Below are positions 34,114-43,187 of a stretch of DNA of 64,000 bases, one piece after another (the first letter of the stretch is position 1; each line of letters begins with the position of its first letter). The notes beneath the pieces are model-generated. The model was given only the letters and a program-made list of their open reading frames with translations. It was not told where the DNA came from and ran no database searches. Position numbers and translations under genes: made by a program. Source of the DNA: Fundidesulfovibrio soli (GTDB lineage Bacteria; Desulfobacterota; Desulfovibrionia; Desulfovibrionales; Desulfovibrionaceae); contig NZ_JAKZKW010000001.1 of the NCBI RefSeq assembly GCF_022808695.1, forward strand, positions 1 to 64,000, read 5' to 3'.

Positions 34114-34450
34114 TCAGGAATCAAACGGGGCCAGTAAGCCCGATTATCTTCATTTGGTCAACAGGGGGCGCAATCGCCTGCTCCGCCGTTTATTCCCAGT
34201 GCCAACCGGAACAATCCGGCAACGCGGCGCACGTCATAGGGTAGGCAATGCGGTCAACCGGTAACCCTGCGATACCCCCTAGGTTATGAACTCACAGCAC
34301 TGCGGGCAATGCCTTTCAAGTGATTCACCAGATTGACCCACCTGGGAATGTCGCTTAGGTTGGGCATGGGTCTGTCACCGCTTGAATTCTTTTAGAAAGA
34401 GGCAGGTCCGGATTGGTAGTGTCCGTGTAGGTCGGAGTTGGAGACTCAAT
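34114..34450. other. Divergent intergenic region between kinase and binding protein
   Basis: These 337 bp separate two divergent genes and should contain both promoters. No convincing -35/-10 pair, hairpin or RNA gene was recognised. A GGAG site at about 34440 serves the GTG start at 34451. Confidence 0.5.
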
Positions 34451-35158
34451 GTGCACAAAATAGTCGCCCTCCTCATCATCCTGCTCGCAGTGGCGCACCA
34501 GGCTTTTGCCCAGCCTCCCGCCCTCGTGATTGGCACGACATACGCCCCCCCACTCAGCCTTCCAGACCAGAGCGGGATGCTTGACCGCATGCTCAAGGAG
34601 GCATTTCGGCGTGCCGGAGTTCAGGTGGAGTTTGTTACCCTGCCGAGCGAACGTTCACTCGCCGACGCCGAAGCCGGGCTCATCGACGGCGACAACAACC
34701 GCGTTGCCGGGCTTCAGAACCGTTATCCCAATCTGATTCAGCTTCCCGAAAGCAACATGACCTACGAGTTCATGGCCTTCGCCACGAAGCCCGGCCTGTC
34801 TATCAACGGTTGGCATGATCTTGACCCGTACAGAGTTTCATACGTCATCGGCTGGAAAATTCTTGAGGACAACGTCAAGGCTCAGGATGTCACCAAGGTC
34901 GTAAATCCTACGCAGTTGTTTTCCTTTCTCAAGGCAGGGCGCACGGACATAGTCCTCTATGATCGGTTCGGAGGCGACTACCACCTCAAGGAACACGGAG
35001 TGGCAGGCGGATACGCCGTAGAACCGCCTCTCGCGAAGCGTGAGATGTTTCTCTACCTGAACTCCAAGCACGCGGAACTCGTGGCCCCCCTGGCGGAGGC
35101 GTTGAGGTCGATGAAAGCCGACGGAACGTACGCCCGCTACTTCGCGCCAGCCCAATAG
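34451..35158 (+). CDS. Periplasmic solute-binding protein (SBP_3-like), paralogue of 29212
   Basis: The 235-residue exported protein starts at GTG 34451, with GGAG 7 bp upstream. Translation from the ATG at 34382 would put a charged extension before the signal peptide. The signal runs to about QAFAQP. The mature part shows IGTTYAPPLSL, GMLDRMLKEAFRRAG, DGDNNRVAGLQ and YVIGWKILEDN, the last nearly identical to the other paralogue. It is followed by a terminator. It is divergent from the multi-PAS kinase and has no transporter genes nearby, so it may be a sensory binding protein (inference). Confidence 0.87.
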   Translation: MHKIVALLIILLAVAHQAFAQPPALVIGTTYAPPLSLPDQSGMLDRMLKEAFRRAGVQVEFVTLPSERSLADAEAGLIDGDNNRVAGLQNRYPNLIQLPESNMTYEFMAFATKPGLSINGWHDLDPYRVSYVIGWKILEDNVKAQDVTKVVNPTQLFSFLKAGRTDIVLYDRFGGDYHLKEHGVAGGYAVEPPLAKREMFLYLNSKHAELVAPLAEALRSMKADGTYARYFAPAQ

Positions 35159-35337
35159 CTTCACGGCGGGGTGCTGGCCCACCCCTTATGTGGTGAGCGC
35201 ATGTACTCGTCGTTGACCGCCAAGAGCGGTTCAGGTGACTGGCGCTCTACGTGCCAGCCAACATACTCGTGAGCTCCCTGCGGGCGGATTGAGGCGGAAT
35301 GAAGGACTGCCAGGGGCAGGGTATGGCTGAAATAAGT

Positions 35338-35375
35338 AAAGCCCTCCAGTGTGTTGCACTGAAGGGCCTTCTTTT
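35338..35375 (+). terminator. Rho-independent terminator before tRNA-Met
   Basis: AAAGCCCTCCAGTG and CACTGAAGGGC form a stem with one bulge, followed by CTTCTTTT. It lies downstream of the solute-binding gene and just beside the 3' end of the oppositely oriented tRNA. Confidence 0.8.
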
Positions 35376-35378
35376 GAG

Positions 35379-35455
35379 TGGTAGCGAGGGAGGGAATTGA
35401 ACCCCCGACACTGCGGATATGAGCCGCATGCTCTAACCGACTGAGCTACCTCGCC
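35379..35455 (-). tRNA. tRNA-Met (anticodon CAU)
   Basis: This 77-nt tRNA has an encoded CCA at its 3' end (35381-35379). The acceptor stem GGCGAGG pairs with the 3' strand (one wobble), the D-arm is AGCTCAGTCGGTTAGAGC, the anticodon loop is CTCATAT (CAU), and the T-arm is GGGGGTTCAATTCCCTC. The acceptor start GGCGAGGTAGCTCAG fits the elongator methionine type better than initiator. An Ile2 tRNA with a modified C34 cannot be fully excluded. Confidence 0.93.
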
Positions 35456-35548
35456 ACGTTGTTGCCGCGGTGCGTTTTTTGCGCTCGCGGCAGGACGGGC
35501 TATCTACACAGTCCAGCCCGGGTTGGCAATACCTTTTTTCCATGATTT

Positions 35549-36349
35549 TCAGTGCGGCCAGAATACGAACACCGCGGCCGCCAGGATGATGCGATAGACG
35601 GCGAAGGGGCGCAGCGTCACCCGGCTGACCAGCCCGATGAACCAGCGCACCGCCACCCAGGCCGAAACGAAGGCCACGGCGAACCCCAGGGCCAGGAATT
35701 GGATGTCGGCCACGCTGAATTCGCCCCAGCTCTTGTAGGTTTCGTAGCAGGTGGCCGCGATCATGATGGGCACCGCCGCGATGAAGGAGTACTCGGCGGC
35801 CAGCTTGCGCCGCGCCCCCAGGATCATGGCCCCCAGGATGGTCGCGCCGGAGCGGGAGAACCCGGGCCACAGGGCCAGGCACTGGAAGAGTCCGATGCCC
35901 AGGGCCAGGGCCGGGGAGATGTCGTCGAGGTCGTGATATTTGCTGCGAGCGGTCCGCCTGCTCTCCACGATGAGGATGAGCACCGCGCCGCAGACCAGGG
36001 CCAGGGCCACGGGCAGGGGGGCGAACAGGTGCGCCTTGATGGCCTTGCGGGCCACCAGGCCGAGTACCGCGGCCGGGAGGCTGGTGAGCATCAGCAGGTA
36101 GATGCCGCGTTTGCCGGCGAAGCGCTCCCGGGGCTTGGGGACCAGCAGGGACATGAAGCGGTCCCGGTAGATGGCGAACACTGCCAGAATGGCCCCGAGC
36201 TGGATGATGATGTCGAAGGAGGCCGCCTTGTCGCCTTCCTGCCCGAGGAGCACCCCGGTGAGAATGAGGTGGCCGGTGGAGGAGACAGGTAGAAACTCCG
36301 TCACGCCTTCCACCACGCCCAATATGATCGTACTGAGCCACGGGTCCAT
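35549..36349 (-). CDS. uppP: Undecaprenyl-diphosphatase (UppP/BacA)
   Basis: This 266-residue integral membrane enzyme recycles undecaprenyl diphosphate to the monophosphate carrier for cell-wall synthesis and can confer bacitracin resistance. The N-terminal motif EGVTEFLPVSSTGHLIL and the second motif PGFSRSGATI mark the active site, in a frame of about eight membrane helices. The start is at ATG 36349 (MDPWLST), behind GAGAGGA; a longer upstream frame is rejected. Confidence 0.96.
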   Translation of the reverse strand: MDPWLSTIILGVVEGVTEFLPVSSTGHLILTGVLLGQEGDKAASFDIIIQLGAILAVFAIYRDRFMSLLVPKPRERFAGKRGIYLLMLTSLPAAVLGLVARKAIKAHLFAPLPVALALVCGAVLILIVESRRTARSKYHDLDDISPALALGIGLFQCLALWPGFSRSGATILGAMILGARRKLAAEYSFIAAVPIMIAATCYETYKSWGEFSVADIQFLALGFAVAFVSAWVAVRWFIGLVSRVTLRPFAVYRIILAAAVFVFWPH

Positions 36350-36479
36350 GATGTATGTCCTCTCTTGTCGCAGACACGGCGGAGGTACGGCAATACCTGC
36401 GCGGTTGCAACCCCCGGAGCGTTCGGGTACATGGTACATTGCCGATTGGTAATCAACAGCAACACCGGAGAGATACGCC

Positions 36480-36689
36480 ATGACCACCGTCATGCCGCAG
36501 AAGGAATTGGTGCGCCGCGCCGCGGCCTGGGTGGCCGAGCGCAAGGCCGAGAAGGGCGGTGCCCTGGGCTCGCTGATGGACGAAGCCGGGATGCGCTTCA
36601 ACCTGGGGCCCGCGGACCAGGATTTTCTGAAGAAGCTGTTCGCCGAGGGTGAGGGCGAGACGTTCGCCGCCGGGAAGGATGTCGACTAG
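36480..36689 (+). CDS. Small conserved-looking acidic protein, unknown
   Basis: The 69-residue soluble product is predicted to be helical (KELVRRAAAWVAERKAEKGGALGSLMDEAGMRFNLGPADQDFLKKLFAEG). A CCGGAGAG site lies about 6 bp before ATG 36480. Codon use matches the core genome. It is divergent from uppP. The function is unknown. Confidence 0.72.
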   Translation: MTTVMPQKELVRRAAAWVAERKAEKGGALGSLMDEAGMRFNLGPADQDFLKKLFAEGEGETFAAGKDVD

Positions 36690-36891
36690 ACGGGTGTGCC
36701 GCCAGGCGGCCGAGGCCGGTTCCCTACGCCGCGTGCAGGCCCGGGACTGAAAAGGGCTGCGGATAATCGGTCCGTTCGCCGCAAGTCCTTCGGCCTGTTC
36801 AGGGCTCCGGGTGTCCCGGCGGGTTGGAGCGACATGGTTTTGCCCAGGCCGGGGGCTTTCTCCACCGGCCTGGTTGAGGCCACGCCTTCGG

Positions 36892-37536
36892 TCAGGCCGG
36901 AGGCTCCGTGTCATCGCTCGTGGGTTGGGCCGCCTCTGGGCCGCCTTCCGCGTCCGGGGCGTAGCCGACCGCGGCGTCGAAGCGCGCCCAGAGATCGTCA
37001 TAGCCCATGCCCGTCACCGAGGAGAAGAGCACCGGAGCCGCACCGGCAAGCAGCGGGGTCCACAGCGCCTTTTGGGCCTGGCGTTCGCGCTGGGTGCACT
37101 TGTCGGCCTTGGTGAGCACCCCGATCATGGGGATGCTCTCCGCGCGCAGCCAGGCGACCATGTCCAGGTCACTGGCCTGGGGCGTCAGCCTGCAGTCCAG
37201 CAGGACGGCCACGGCGTGCAGCAGACGGTTGCCCGTGAGATATTTTTCGATCAGCTTCGCCCACTTGGCGCGCTCCGTTTTGGAGTACTTGGCGTAGCCG
37301 TAGCCCGGCAGGTCCACCAGGTAGTAGGCCCCCGGGGCCACCGAGTAGAGGTTGATGCTCTGGGTCTTGCCCGGGGTGGAGCTGGTCTTGGCCAGTTGCT
37401 TCCGCCCGGCCAGCCTGTTCACCAGCGAGGACTTGCCCACGTTTGAGCGCCCGGCCAATGCCACCTGGGGGGCGTCGGGCAGGATCAGGTCGGCGATGGT
37501 GTAGATGGTTTTTTCTATCTGAAGCGTCTTGCGCAT
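36892..37536 (-). CDS. engB: Ribosome-biogenesis GTP-binding protein EngB (YsxC/YihA)
   Basis: The 214-residue TRAFAC GTPase is needed for large ribosomal subunit assembly. G1 GRSNVGKSS is at 29-37, G3 is DLPGYGYAK and G4 is TKAD. The C-terminal ~25 residues after VLFSSVTGMGYDDLW are acidic and variable. The gene faces the small acidic gene convergently. The divergent aroQ begins 79 bp away. Confidence 0.96.
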   Translation of the reverse strand: MRKTLQIEKTIYTIADLILPDAPQVALAGRSNVGKSSLVNRLAGRKQLAKTSSTPGKTQSINLYSVAPGAYYLVDLPGYGYAKYSKTERAKWAKLIEKYLTGNRLLHAVAVLLDCRLTPQASDLDMVAWLRAESIPMIGVLTKADKCTQRERQAQKALWTPLLAGAAPVLFSSVTGMGYDDLWARFDAAVGYAPDAEGGPEAAQPTSDDTEPPA

Positions 37537-37614
37537 GGATGTCGGTCCCGGTTAACGGCTTGTCGTGCGCGTGAGCATACCCGCAAATCCTCCGAAAGCA
37601 AGGCGAGGTTCAAG

Positions 37615-38082
37615 ATGACGAATTGCCGCATCCTGGTGGTCAACGGCCCGAACCTGGGTTTCCTGGGCCGCCGCCAGCCCGAGATATACGGCTCGCAGGG
37701 CATGGACGCCCTGGGGGACATGCTTGCCGACATGATGGGCGAATCCGCCGGGCGCATCGAGCACAGCGTGTTCCAGGCCAACGGCGAGGGCCAGATCATC
37801 GACCGGCTTGAGCAGGCCTGGCGCGACCAGATCGACGGCATCGCGCTCAACGCCGGGGCCTACACCCACACCAGCCTGGCCCTGGCCGACTGCCTGGCCT
37901 GGATCGGCATCCCCTGCGTGGAGGTCCACCTTTCCAACATTCTCGCCCGTACGGACCAGCCTCTGCGCCTGCAGAGCCTTATCGGCAAAAGCTGCATCGG
38001 AGTGATTGCGGGTTTCGGCATGATGAGCTATGCCCTGGCCGTCCGTGCGCTCTGGCAGCACTGGCTCACAAAAAATACCTGA
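37615..38082 (+). CDS. aroQ: Type II 3-dehydroquinate dehydratase
   Basis: This 155-residue shikimate-pathway enzyme converts 3-dehydroquinate to 3-dehydroshikimate. Catalytic Tyr25 lies in RRQPEIYG, with substrate-loop [10 protein letters not shown] and VEVHLSN (catalytic His). The usual NGPNLNLLG motif is NGPNLGFLG here, a mild variation. It starts at ATG 37615 and sits 16 bp before efp, so the two are probably co-transcribed. Confidence 0.95.
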   Translation: MTNCRILVVNGPNLGFLGRRQPEIYGSQGMDALGDMLADMMGESAGRIEHSVFQANGEGQIIDRLEQAWRDQIDGIALNAGAYTHTSLALADCLAWIGIPCVEVHLSNILARTDQPLRLQSLIGKSCIGVIAGFGMMSYALAVRALWQHWLTKNT

Positions 38083-38098
38083 GTTTCAAGGAGATACA

Positions 38099-38656
38099 AT
38101 GCTTTCCACCACCGACTTCCGCCGCGGCCTCAAGATCGAGCTGGACAACATCCCCTATGAAATCGTGGATTTCCAGCACGTGAAGCCCGGCAAGGGCGGC
38201 GCGTTCGTGCGCACGAAGCTTCGCAACATGCTCAACGGCCGCGTGGTCGAGAACACCTTCCGCTCCGGCGAGAAGATGGGCAAGCCGGACATGGAGACCC
38301 GCTCCATGCAGTACCTCTACAAGGACGGCACCGGTTTCGTGTTCATGGACATGGAAAGCTACGAGCAGTTCTCCGTGGAGGACGACGTGTTGGGAGACAA
38401 GGGCCGCTTCCTGGTGGACGGCATGGAGCTGACCATGCTCATGTACCGCGGCAAGGCCCTGGACATCGACCTGCCTCCCTCCGTGGTGCTGGAGATCACC
38501 CACACCGAACCCGGCGTGAAGGGCGACACCGTCTCGGGCGCCACCAAACCCGCCACGCTCTCCACCGGGCTGACCATCAACGTGCCCCTGTTCGTCAACG
38601 AAGGCGAAAAGGTGAAAGTGGACACCCGCTCCGGGGAATACCTGGGCCGCGTATAG
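38099..38656 (+). CDS. efp: Translation elongation factor P
   Basis: The 185-residue factor relieves ribosome stalling at polyproline. The KOW-like N-terminal domain has the modification loop [17 protein letters not shown], with the lysine at the tip (K34), then two OB domains. K34 implies a lysyl-type modification, but no modification gene is in the window. AAGGAG precedes ATG 38099. A terminator follows before ftsK. Confidence 0.96.
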   Translation: MLSTTDFRRGLKIELDNIPYEIVDFQHVKPGKGGAFVRTKLRNMLNGRVVENTFRSGEKMGKPDMETRSMQYLYKDGTGFVFMDMESYEQFSVEDDVLGDKGRFLVDGMELTMLMYRGKALDIDLPPSVVLEITHTEPGVKGDTVSGATKPATLSTGLTINVPLFVNEGEKVKVDTRSGEYLGRV

Positions 38657-38682
38657 TGCGTTCGGCGCAAAAAAAGGCTACA

Positions 38683-38715
38683 GGGCCGTGGAGCGCGGGC
38701 TCCACGGCCCTTCTC
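38683..38715 (+). terminator. Rho-independent terminator between efp and ftsK
   Basis: A perfect 12-bp stem, GGGCCGTGGAGC with GCTCCACGGCCC and a 4-nt loop, is followed by TTCTCACTTTTT. ftsK starts within 10 bp, so read-through or a promoter overlapping this region must supply ftsK. Confidence 0.82.
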
Positions 38716-38722
38716 ACTTTTT

Positions 38723-40975
38723 ATGGAAACGACACGAGCGGAGCTTACTACGGAAGCCAGAAAGATTCTGGATGAACTCACAGGGGTGGCGCTATTCTTC
38801 CTGGCGCTGTTCTTCGCCCTGGCGCTGTTCTCCTTCGACCCCCTCGACCCCTCCCTGAACCAGACCTCCATCAAGGGGCGGGAGGTGGCCAACATGACCG
38901 GCGTGGTGGGAGCCTACCTGGCGGGCATCCTCTGCGACCTCTTCGGCCTGGCGGCCTATTTCGTGCCTGCGCTGATCGGCTACGCGGGCGTGCGCAGGCT
39001 CTTCCCGCTCATGGGCATCACCCGCAGACACTGGGCGGGGCTCTTCGGCCTGTTTGTGGCCGTGCTCATCTGCCTCGGGTCGGACTGGCCCGGGCCCGGG
39101 CTGGCCCTGGGCAAGCTCGAAGGGGGAGGCTGGCTCGGCGGGGCCTTCTACCGCCTGGGCGCCAAGCTCATCCACCCCGTGGGCATGTACCTGCTGGTCA
39201 CCTTTCTGGGCATCGTCTCCGTGCAACTGCTCCTGGGCATCTCCTGGGACAGCCAGCGCGTGCGCGTCCACGCCTTCTTCGCGGACATCTGGGAGGTGAT
39301 AGGCCCCTCGGTCACTCGCTTCCTGTTCGGCCCCGGCAAGCAGGAGCGCGAGGAGCTCACCGAGGAGCGCAAACGGGCCATGGAGGCCATGGAGCAGGGA
39401 GAGCTGTTCCCGGACGCCTCGGACCCGGACGCCGTGCATGAGGTGAAACCCCAGGCCAAAGCCCAGCGGCGCGAGCCCGCCAAGCCCAAAGCCCAGCCCA
39501 GGCAAGCCGCGCGCAATTCTTTCGCCTCGGGCGACCTGCCCGCGCTGGACCTGCTCACGCCCCCGCCCGCCCAGGCCGGAGGCCCCAGCGAGGAGTCCCT
39601 GCGCGCCCAGGCCGCCAGCCTGACCACCTGCCTGGCCGATTTCGGCATCCAGGGCGAGGTGATGCGCATCGTGCCCGGCCCGGTGGTCACCATGTTCGAG
39701 TTCAAGCCCGCGCCGGGCGTGAAGGTCAGCCGCATCGCGGGCCTCTCCAACGACATCGCCCTGGCCATGAAGGCCCTGGCCGTGCGCATCGAGGCCCCCA
39801 TCCCCGGCAAGGACACCGTGGGCGTGGAGATACCCAACGCCAAGCGCCAGACCGTCTACCTGCGGGAGATTTTGCAGGCCGAGCCGTTCACGGGCTCCGC
39901 CTCCCGGCTGACGCTCTCCATCGGCAAGGACATCCAGGGCCGCCCCTTCGTGGCCGACCTGGCCCGCATGCCCCACCTGCTGGTGGCGGGCGCCACGGGC
40001 AGCGGCAAGAGCGTGTGCATCAACGGCATCCTGCTCTCCATCCTCTACAAGGCCCAGCCCGACGAGGTGAAGCTGCTGCTCATCGACCCCAAGCGCATCG
40101 AGCTGGCCGTCTACGCGGATCTGCCGCACCTGGTGCACCCCGTGGTCACGGACATGGCCATGGCCAAGTCCGCCCTGGACTGGTGCGTGGCCGAGATGGA
40201 CCGCCGCTACGAGGCCATGGCCCTGCTCGGCGTGCGCAACCTGGACGGCTACAACGAGAAGGTGGCCAAATCCGGCGGCGAACCCCAACCGGACGGAACG
40301 GTGCTCGAGCCCATGCCCTACCTGGTGCTCATCATCGACGAACTGGCCGACCTGATGATGACCGCCGCCAAGGAGGTGGAGATCTCCATCGTGCGCCTGG
40401 CCCAGTTGGCGCGCGCGGCGGGCATCCACATGATCCTGGCCACCCAGCGCCCCAGCGTGGACGTTGTCACCGGCCTGATCAAGGCCAACTTCCCAACGCG
40501 CATCGCCTTCCAGGTGACCAGCCGCCACGACTCCCGCACCATCCTGGACACCGTGGGCGCGGAGCACCTGTTGGGGCGCGGCGACATGCTGTTCAAGCCC
40601 AGCGGCGGCAAGATGACGCGCATGCACGGGGCCTTCGTCTCCGACGAGGAGACCGCCCATGTTGTGGACTACTGGAAGGATCGCCAGGCCCCCAGCTACC
40701 TCATGGACCTTGGCAGCTGGAAGGACGACGCCCAGGACGACGGCTCCGGCCTCGGAGGCGGCGATGGGGGAGGGGACTCGCTGAACGACCCCGTTTACCC
40801 CCAGGCCCTGGACTTCGTGATGGAGCAGGGCAAGGCCTCCATTTCACTCATCCAGAGGCGCTTCCGCATCGGTTTCAACAGGGCTGCGCGCTTCATCGAG
40901 CAGATGGAACGCGACGGGCTGCTGGGCCCGGCGGACGGCAGCAAGCCCCGCGTGGTGCTCAGGGGCAAGGATTAG
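38723..40975 (+). CDS. ftsK: DNA translocase FtsK
   Basis: This 750-residue septal DNA pump clears the chromosome from the division site. Four N-terminal membrane helices (about 15-180) are followed by a charged Pro/Ala-rich linker (about 215-290) and the alpha/beta motor. Walker A GATGSGKS lies at 423-430 and Walker B is LVLIIDELADLMM. A C-terminal winged-helix gamma domain (LDFVMEQGKASISLIQRRFRIGFNRAARFIEQM) reads polar KOPS-type sites. The start is ATG 38723. Confidence 0.96.
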   Translation: METTRAELTTEARKILDELTGVALFFLALFFALALFSFDPLDPSLNQTSIKGREVANMTGVVGAYLAGILCDLFGLAAYFVPALIGYAGVRRLFPLMGITRRHWAGLFGLFVAVLICLGSDWPGPGLALGKLEGGGWLGGAFYRLGAKLIHPVGMYLLVTFLGIVSVQLLLGISWDSQRVRVHAFFADIWEVIGPSVTRFLFGPGKQEREELTEERKRAMEAMEQGELFPDASDPDAVHEVKPQAKAQRREPAKPKAQPRQAARNSFASGDLPALDLLTPPPAQAGGPSEESLRAQAASLTTCLADFGIQGEVMRIVPGPVVTMFEFKPAPGVKVSRIAGLSNDIALAMKALAVRIEAPIPGKDTVGVEIPNAKRQTVYLREILQAEPFTGSASRLTLSIGKDIQGRPFVADLARMPHLLVAGATGSGKSVCINGILLSILYKAQPDEVKLLLIDPKRIELAVYADLPHLVHPVVTDMAMAKSALDWCVAEMDRRYEAMALLGVRNLDGYNEKVAKSGGEPQPDGTVLEPMPYLVLIIDELADLMMTAAKEVEISIVRLAQLARAAGIHMILATQRPSVDVVTGLIKANFPTRIAFQVTSRHDSRTILDTVGAEHLLGRGDMLFKPSGGKMTRMHGAFVSDEETAHVVDYWKDRQAPSYLMDLGSWKDDAQDDGSGLGGGDGGGDSLNDPVYPQALDFVMEQGKASISLIQRRFRIGFNRAARFIEQMERDGLLGPADGSKPRVVLRGKD

Positions 40976-40981
40976 GCGGCC

Positions 40982-41974
40982 ATGCAGATCATCCAGGATC
41001 AGGAAACGGCGCGGGCAGCCCTGCAAAAGTTCATGCTCTGCTTGAAGAACGCGGCCGCGAAGGTCACGGCGGACGTCCAGTGGAGCGGGCGCGCCTGGGA
41101 GGGCGAGACATTCTGGAACACTTCGGAATGTTTCTGGTTCTCCTCTGTGGAGGAGCCAGGGCTCTTCCGGCTCCGCCTGGGACTTCGCTTGCCTGCGGAC
41201 AAGGCCGCGCTCGAGCCGGTCTGCGAGCTGGACTTCGACGTGTCCGGGGCGGACGGCGGCGCAAGCGGGGTGCTGCTGCGCTTCGGCCGCGACGTGCTTC
41301 TTGCCTATGCGGCCCCGGCCCCGCTTGTTCAGTTCCTGGGGGCGCACGAATGCGATTTCACCGTCCTGCAGGCCGTGCCGCAAGCGGGAGAGCCCAGGGA
41401 TGCGCTGGTCATCTCCAGCGCCGGGGCCGACACGGCCCCGGCAGGAGTCGCGCGCTTCGTCCGCGCCGTCAGGGACTTTCAGGCCTGGAAGGCGCAGGGG
41501 CTGCTTCCTGCCGAGAGCCACGGCCTGGATTTCGGCCCAGGCCCCGCATCCGGCCCCGGACATGGCTCCGCCGGGCGCGACCTCCCCTCGCCGCGCCTGC
41601 TGGAGCTCGCGACGCGCAGCCTGCGCGAGCAACTGGACAAATTCTCGGAATCCCGCAACCTCGGCCACAGGACTGCCTACACCCAGCACGGGGAGCTCGT
41701 CCTGGCAGACGCGGAACAATCCGTCACGGCTGTTTTCCAGGTGGCTGCGGACCTCGACCCCAACGCCCTGCGGGAGGCCGTGGGCCGCCTGATCCTGTCG
41801 CGCCTTCCGTTGCACGCCGCGAGATTTCTGGCTCTTCCCGGCGCGCTGGGCGCGTATTTCTCACAGGCGCTTTTCAGGCACGGCATCCACGTGCTCACAT
41901 ACAAACACACCCAGGACATGTCCGTGGTCTTCGACGCCGAGGCCGTCTTCGACATCGTTCGCGGGGTGGACTGA
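40982..41974 (+). CDS. Unknown 330-residue protein between ftsK and lolA
   Basis: The product is not recognised. It is soluble, with no signal or membrane segment. The N-terminal half looks beta-rich and the middle (about 185-200) is a Gly/Pro-rich linker. A C-terminal domain (about 205-330) ends in HTQDMSVVFDAEAVFDIVRGVD. It starts 6 bp after the ftsK stop and ends 10 bp before lolA, so it is an operon member. A structural or division-linked role is possible only by context. Confidence 0.8.
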   Translation: MQIIQDQETARAALQKFMLCLKNAAAKVTADVQWSGRAWEGETFWNTSECFWFSSVEEPGLFRLRLGLRLPADKAALEPVCELDFDVSGADGGASGVLLRFGRDVLLAYAAPAPLVQFLGAHECDFTVLQAVPQAGEPRDALVISSAGADTAPAGVARFVRAVRDFQAWKAQGLLPAESHGLDFGPGPASGPGHGSAGRDLPSPRLLELATRSLREQLDKFSESRNLGHRTAYTQHGELVLADAEQSVTAVFQVAADLDPNALREAVGRLILSRLPLHAARFLALPGALGAYFSQALFRHGIHVLTYKHTQDMSVVFDAEAVFDIVRGVD

Positions 41975-41984
41975 CGGAGTATAT

Positions 41985-42653
41985 ATGATCGCTCGCATCA
42001 CGGTCCTGCTGGCGCTGCTGCTTCTGGCGGCGACCGGCGCGCAGGCGGCGGACATCGCCGCGCTCACGGCCAAGATCCAGAAGCAGTACCAGTCCATGAA
42101 CTCCTTCTCGGCGGACTTCAGCCAGCGGCTGCAGAACGCCACCAGCAAGGAGACGGAAGTCCGCACCGGCAAGCTGGTGTTCGCCCAGCCCGCACTCATC
42201 CGCTGGGAGACCGTGGTCCCCGAGAAGGAGCTTCTGGTGGTCGGCAAGGACGCCGTCTGGAACGCCTTCCCCGAGGAGAAGAGCGCCTACCGCTATTCCG
42301 TGGAGGAGGTGCTCGGATCCAAGACCATGCTGCGCTTCCTGTCCGGCAAGGCGCGCCTCAGCGAGGATTTCCACATCCAGCAGGAGCCCGATGCCACGGC
42401 GGGGCAGGTCAAGCTGCGCCTGGTGCCCCGCGAGGCGGAGCCCGGGCTGGTGCTGGCCTACGCCTGGGTGGACGAGCGCACCAACATGCTCACGCGCATC
42501 TCCATCGAGGATTTCTACGGCAACATCAACGACCTGACGCTCTCAAACGTCACGCTCAACGCCAAGACCTCGCCCGAGCAGTTCCAGTACACCCCCCCGG
42601 CGGGGTATTCCATCTTCGACAACGAGGCCCTGCAGGGCAAGAAGCCCCAATAG
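41985..42653 (+). CDS. lolA: Outer-membrane lipoprotein carrier LolA
   Basis: The 222-residue periplasmic chaperone carries lipoproteins from LolCDE to the outer membrane. The signal peptide ends near AQA/AD. The mature part begins with a helix (LTAKIQKQYQSMNSFSADFSQRLQ) and then shows the LolA beta-fold (GKLVFAQPALIRWETV, DAVWNAFPEEK, ISIEDFYGNINDLTLSNV). It is the last gene of the ftsK operon. The typical length supports the call. Confidence 0.92.
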   Translation: MIARITVLLALLLLAATGAQAADIAALTAKIQKQYQSMNSFSADFSQRLQNATSKETEVRTGKLVFAQPALIRWETVVPEKELLVVGKDAVWNAFPEEKSAYRYSVEEVLGSKTMLRFLSGKARLSEDFHIQQEPDATAGQVKLRLVPREAEPGLVLAYAWVDERTNMLTRISIEDFYGNINDLTLSNVTLNAKTSPEQFQYTPPAGYSIFDNEALQGKKPQ

Positions 42654-42699
42654 CGACCAACAGGCGCGGACATATACGCATTCAAGGAAAGGACAGACG

Positions 42700-43170
42700 A
42701 TGAAGTGCACATTGAAGGTCAATTCGAGCAGTCTGGGCATCGCGCTGGACATGCAGCCCACCGACGCGGGCTACTCCGTGGAGATCATCACCACCATCGA
42801 CGGCAAGCCCGTGTTCAACCCGGCCCTGCAGGTGACCGACGACTACTCCGGGGCCAGGATGAACCTCTACGCCGACGCGGTGAAGTACACCATCGACGGC
42901 CTCCAGGCCATCGTGGGCGGCTACGGCGCGGCCCGCATCGACCTGCTTGACCCCGACGGCAGCCTGATCTTCACCCGCTATTACGAGAAGCCCAACACGG
43001 TCTACGTGGACATCGACCTGGACATCTGCTGCTTCAGCGACGCCCACTGCTTCTCCTCCGACGGCATCGCCATCAAGACGGACATGACCTTCGAGGACTT
43101 CAAGACCTTCGTCACCGACTTCGCCCTCAAGCTGGACAAGTTCAACGCCAGCTCGGACTACAAACACTAA
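42700..43170 (+). CDS. Uncharacterised 156-residue protein
   Basis: It is not recognised. The product is soluble and beta-rich, with no signal peptide, and includes a Cys-containing segment [17 protein letters not shown] (about 109-126). It ends in a predicted helix [25 protein letters not shown] precedes ATG 42700. It lies 17 bp before pgm and is probably co-transcribed with it. Confidence 0.78.
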   Translation: MKCTLKVNSSSLGIALDMQPTDAGYSVEIITTIDGKPVFNPALQVTDDYSGARMNLYADAVKYTIDGLQAIVGGYGAARIDLLDPDGSLIFTRYYEKPNTVYVDIDLDICCFSDAHCFSSDGIAIKTDMTFEDFKTFVTDFALKLDKFNASSDYKH

Positions 43171-43187
43171 TCCACAGGAGCCGCTCC

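Noticed and set aside
32110-34137. Plus-strand open frames opposite the multi-PAS kinase
   Set aside because: They are antisense to an intact kinase and have biased composition.
36696-37446. Plus-strand frames over the engB 3' region
   Set aside because: Arg/Pro/Gly-rich translations opposite EngB, whose GTPase motifs are clear.
38792-40660. 622-codon open frame opposite ftsK
   Set aside because: It is an antisense shadow, His/Gly/Gln-rich, and overlaps the entire conserved FtsK motor.
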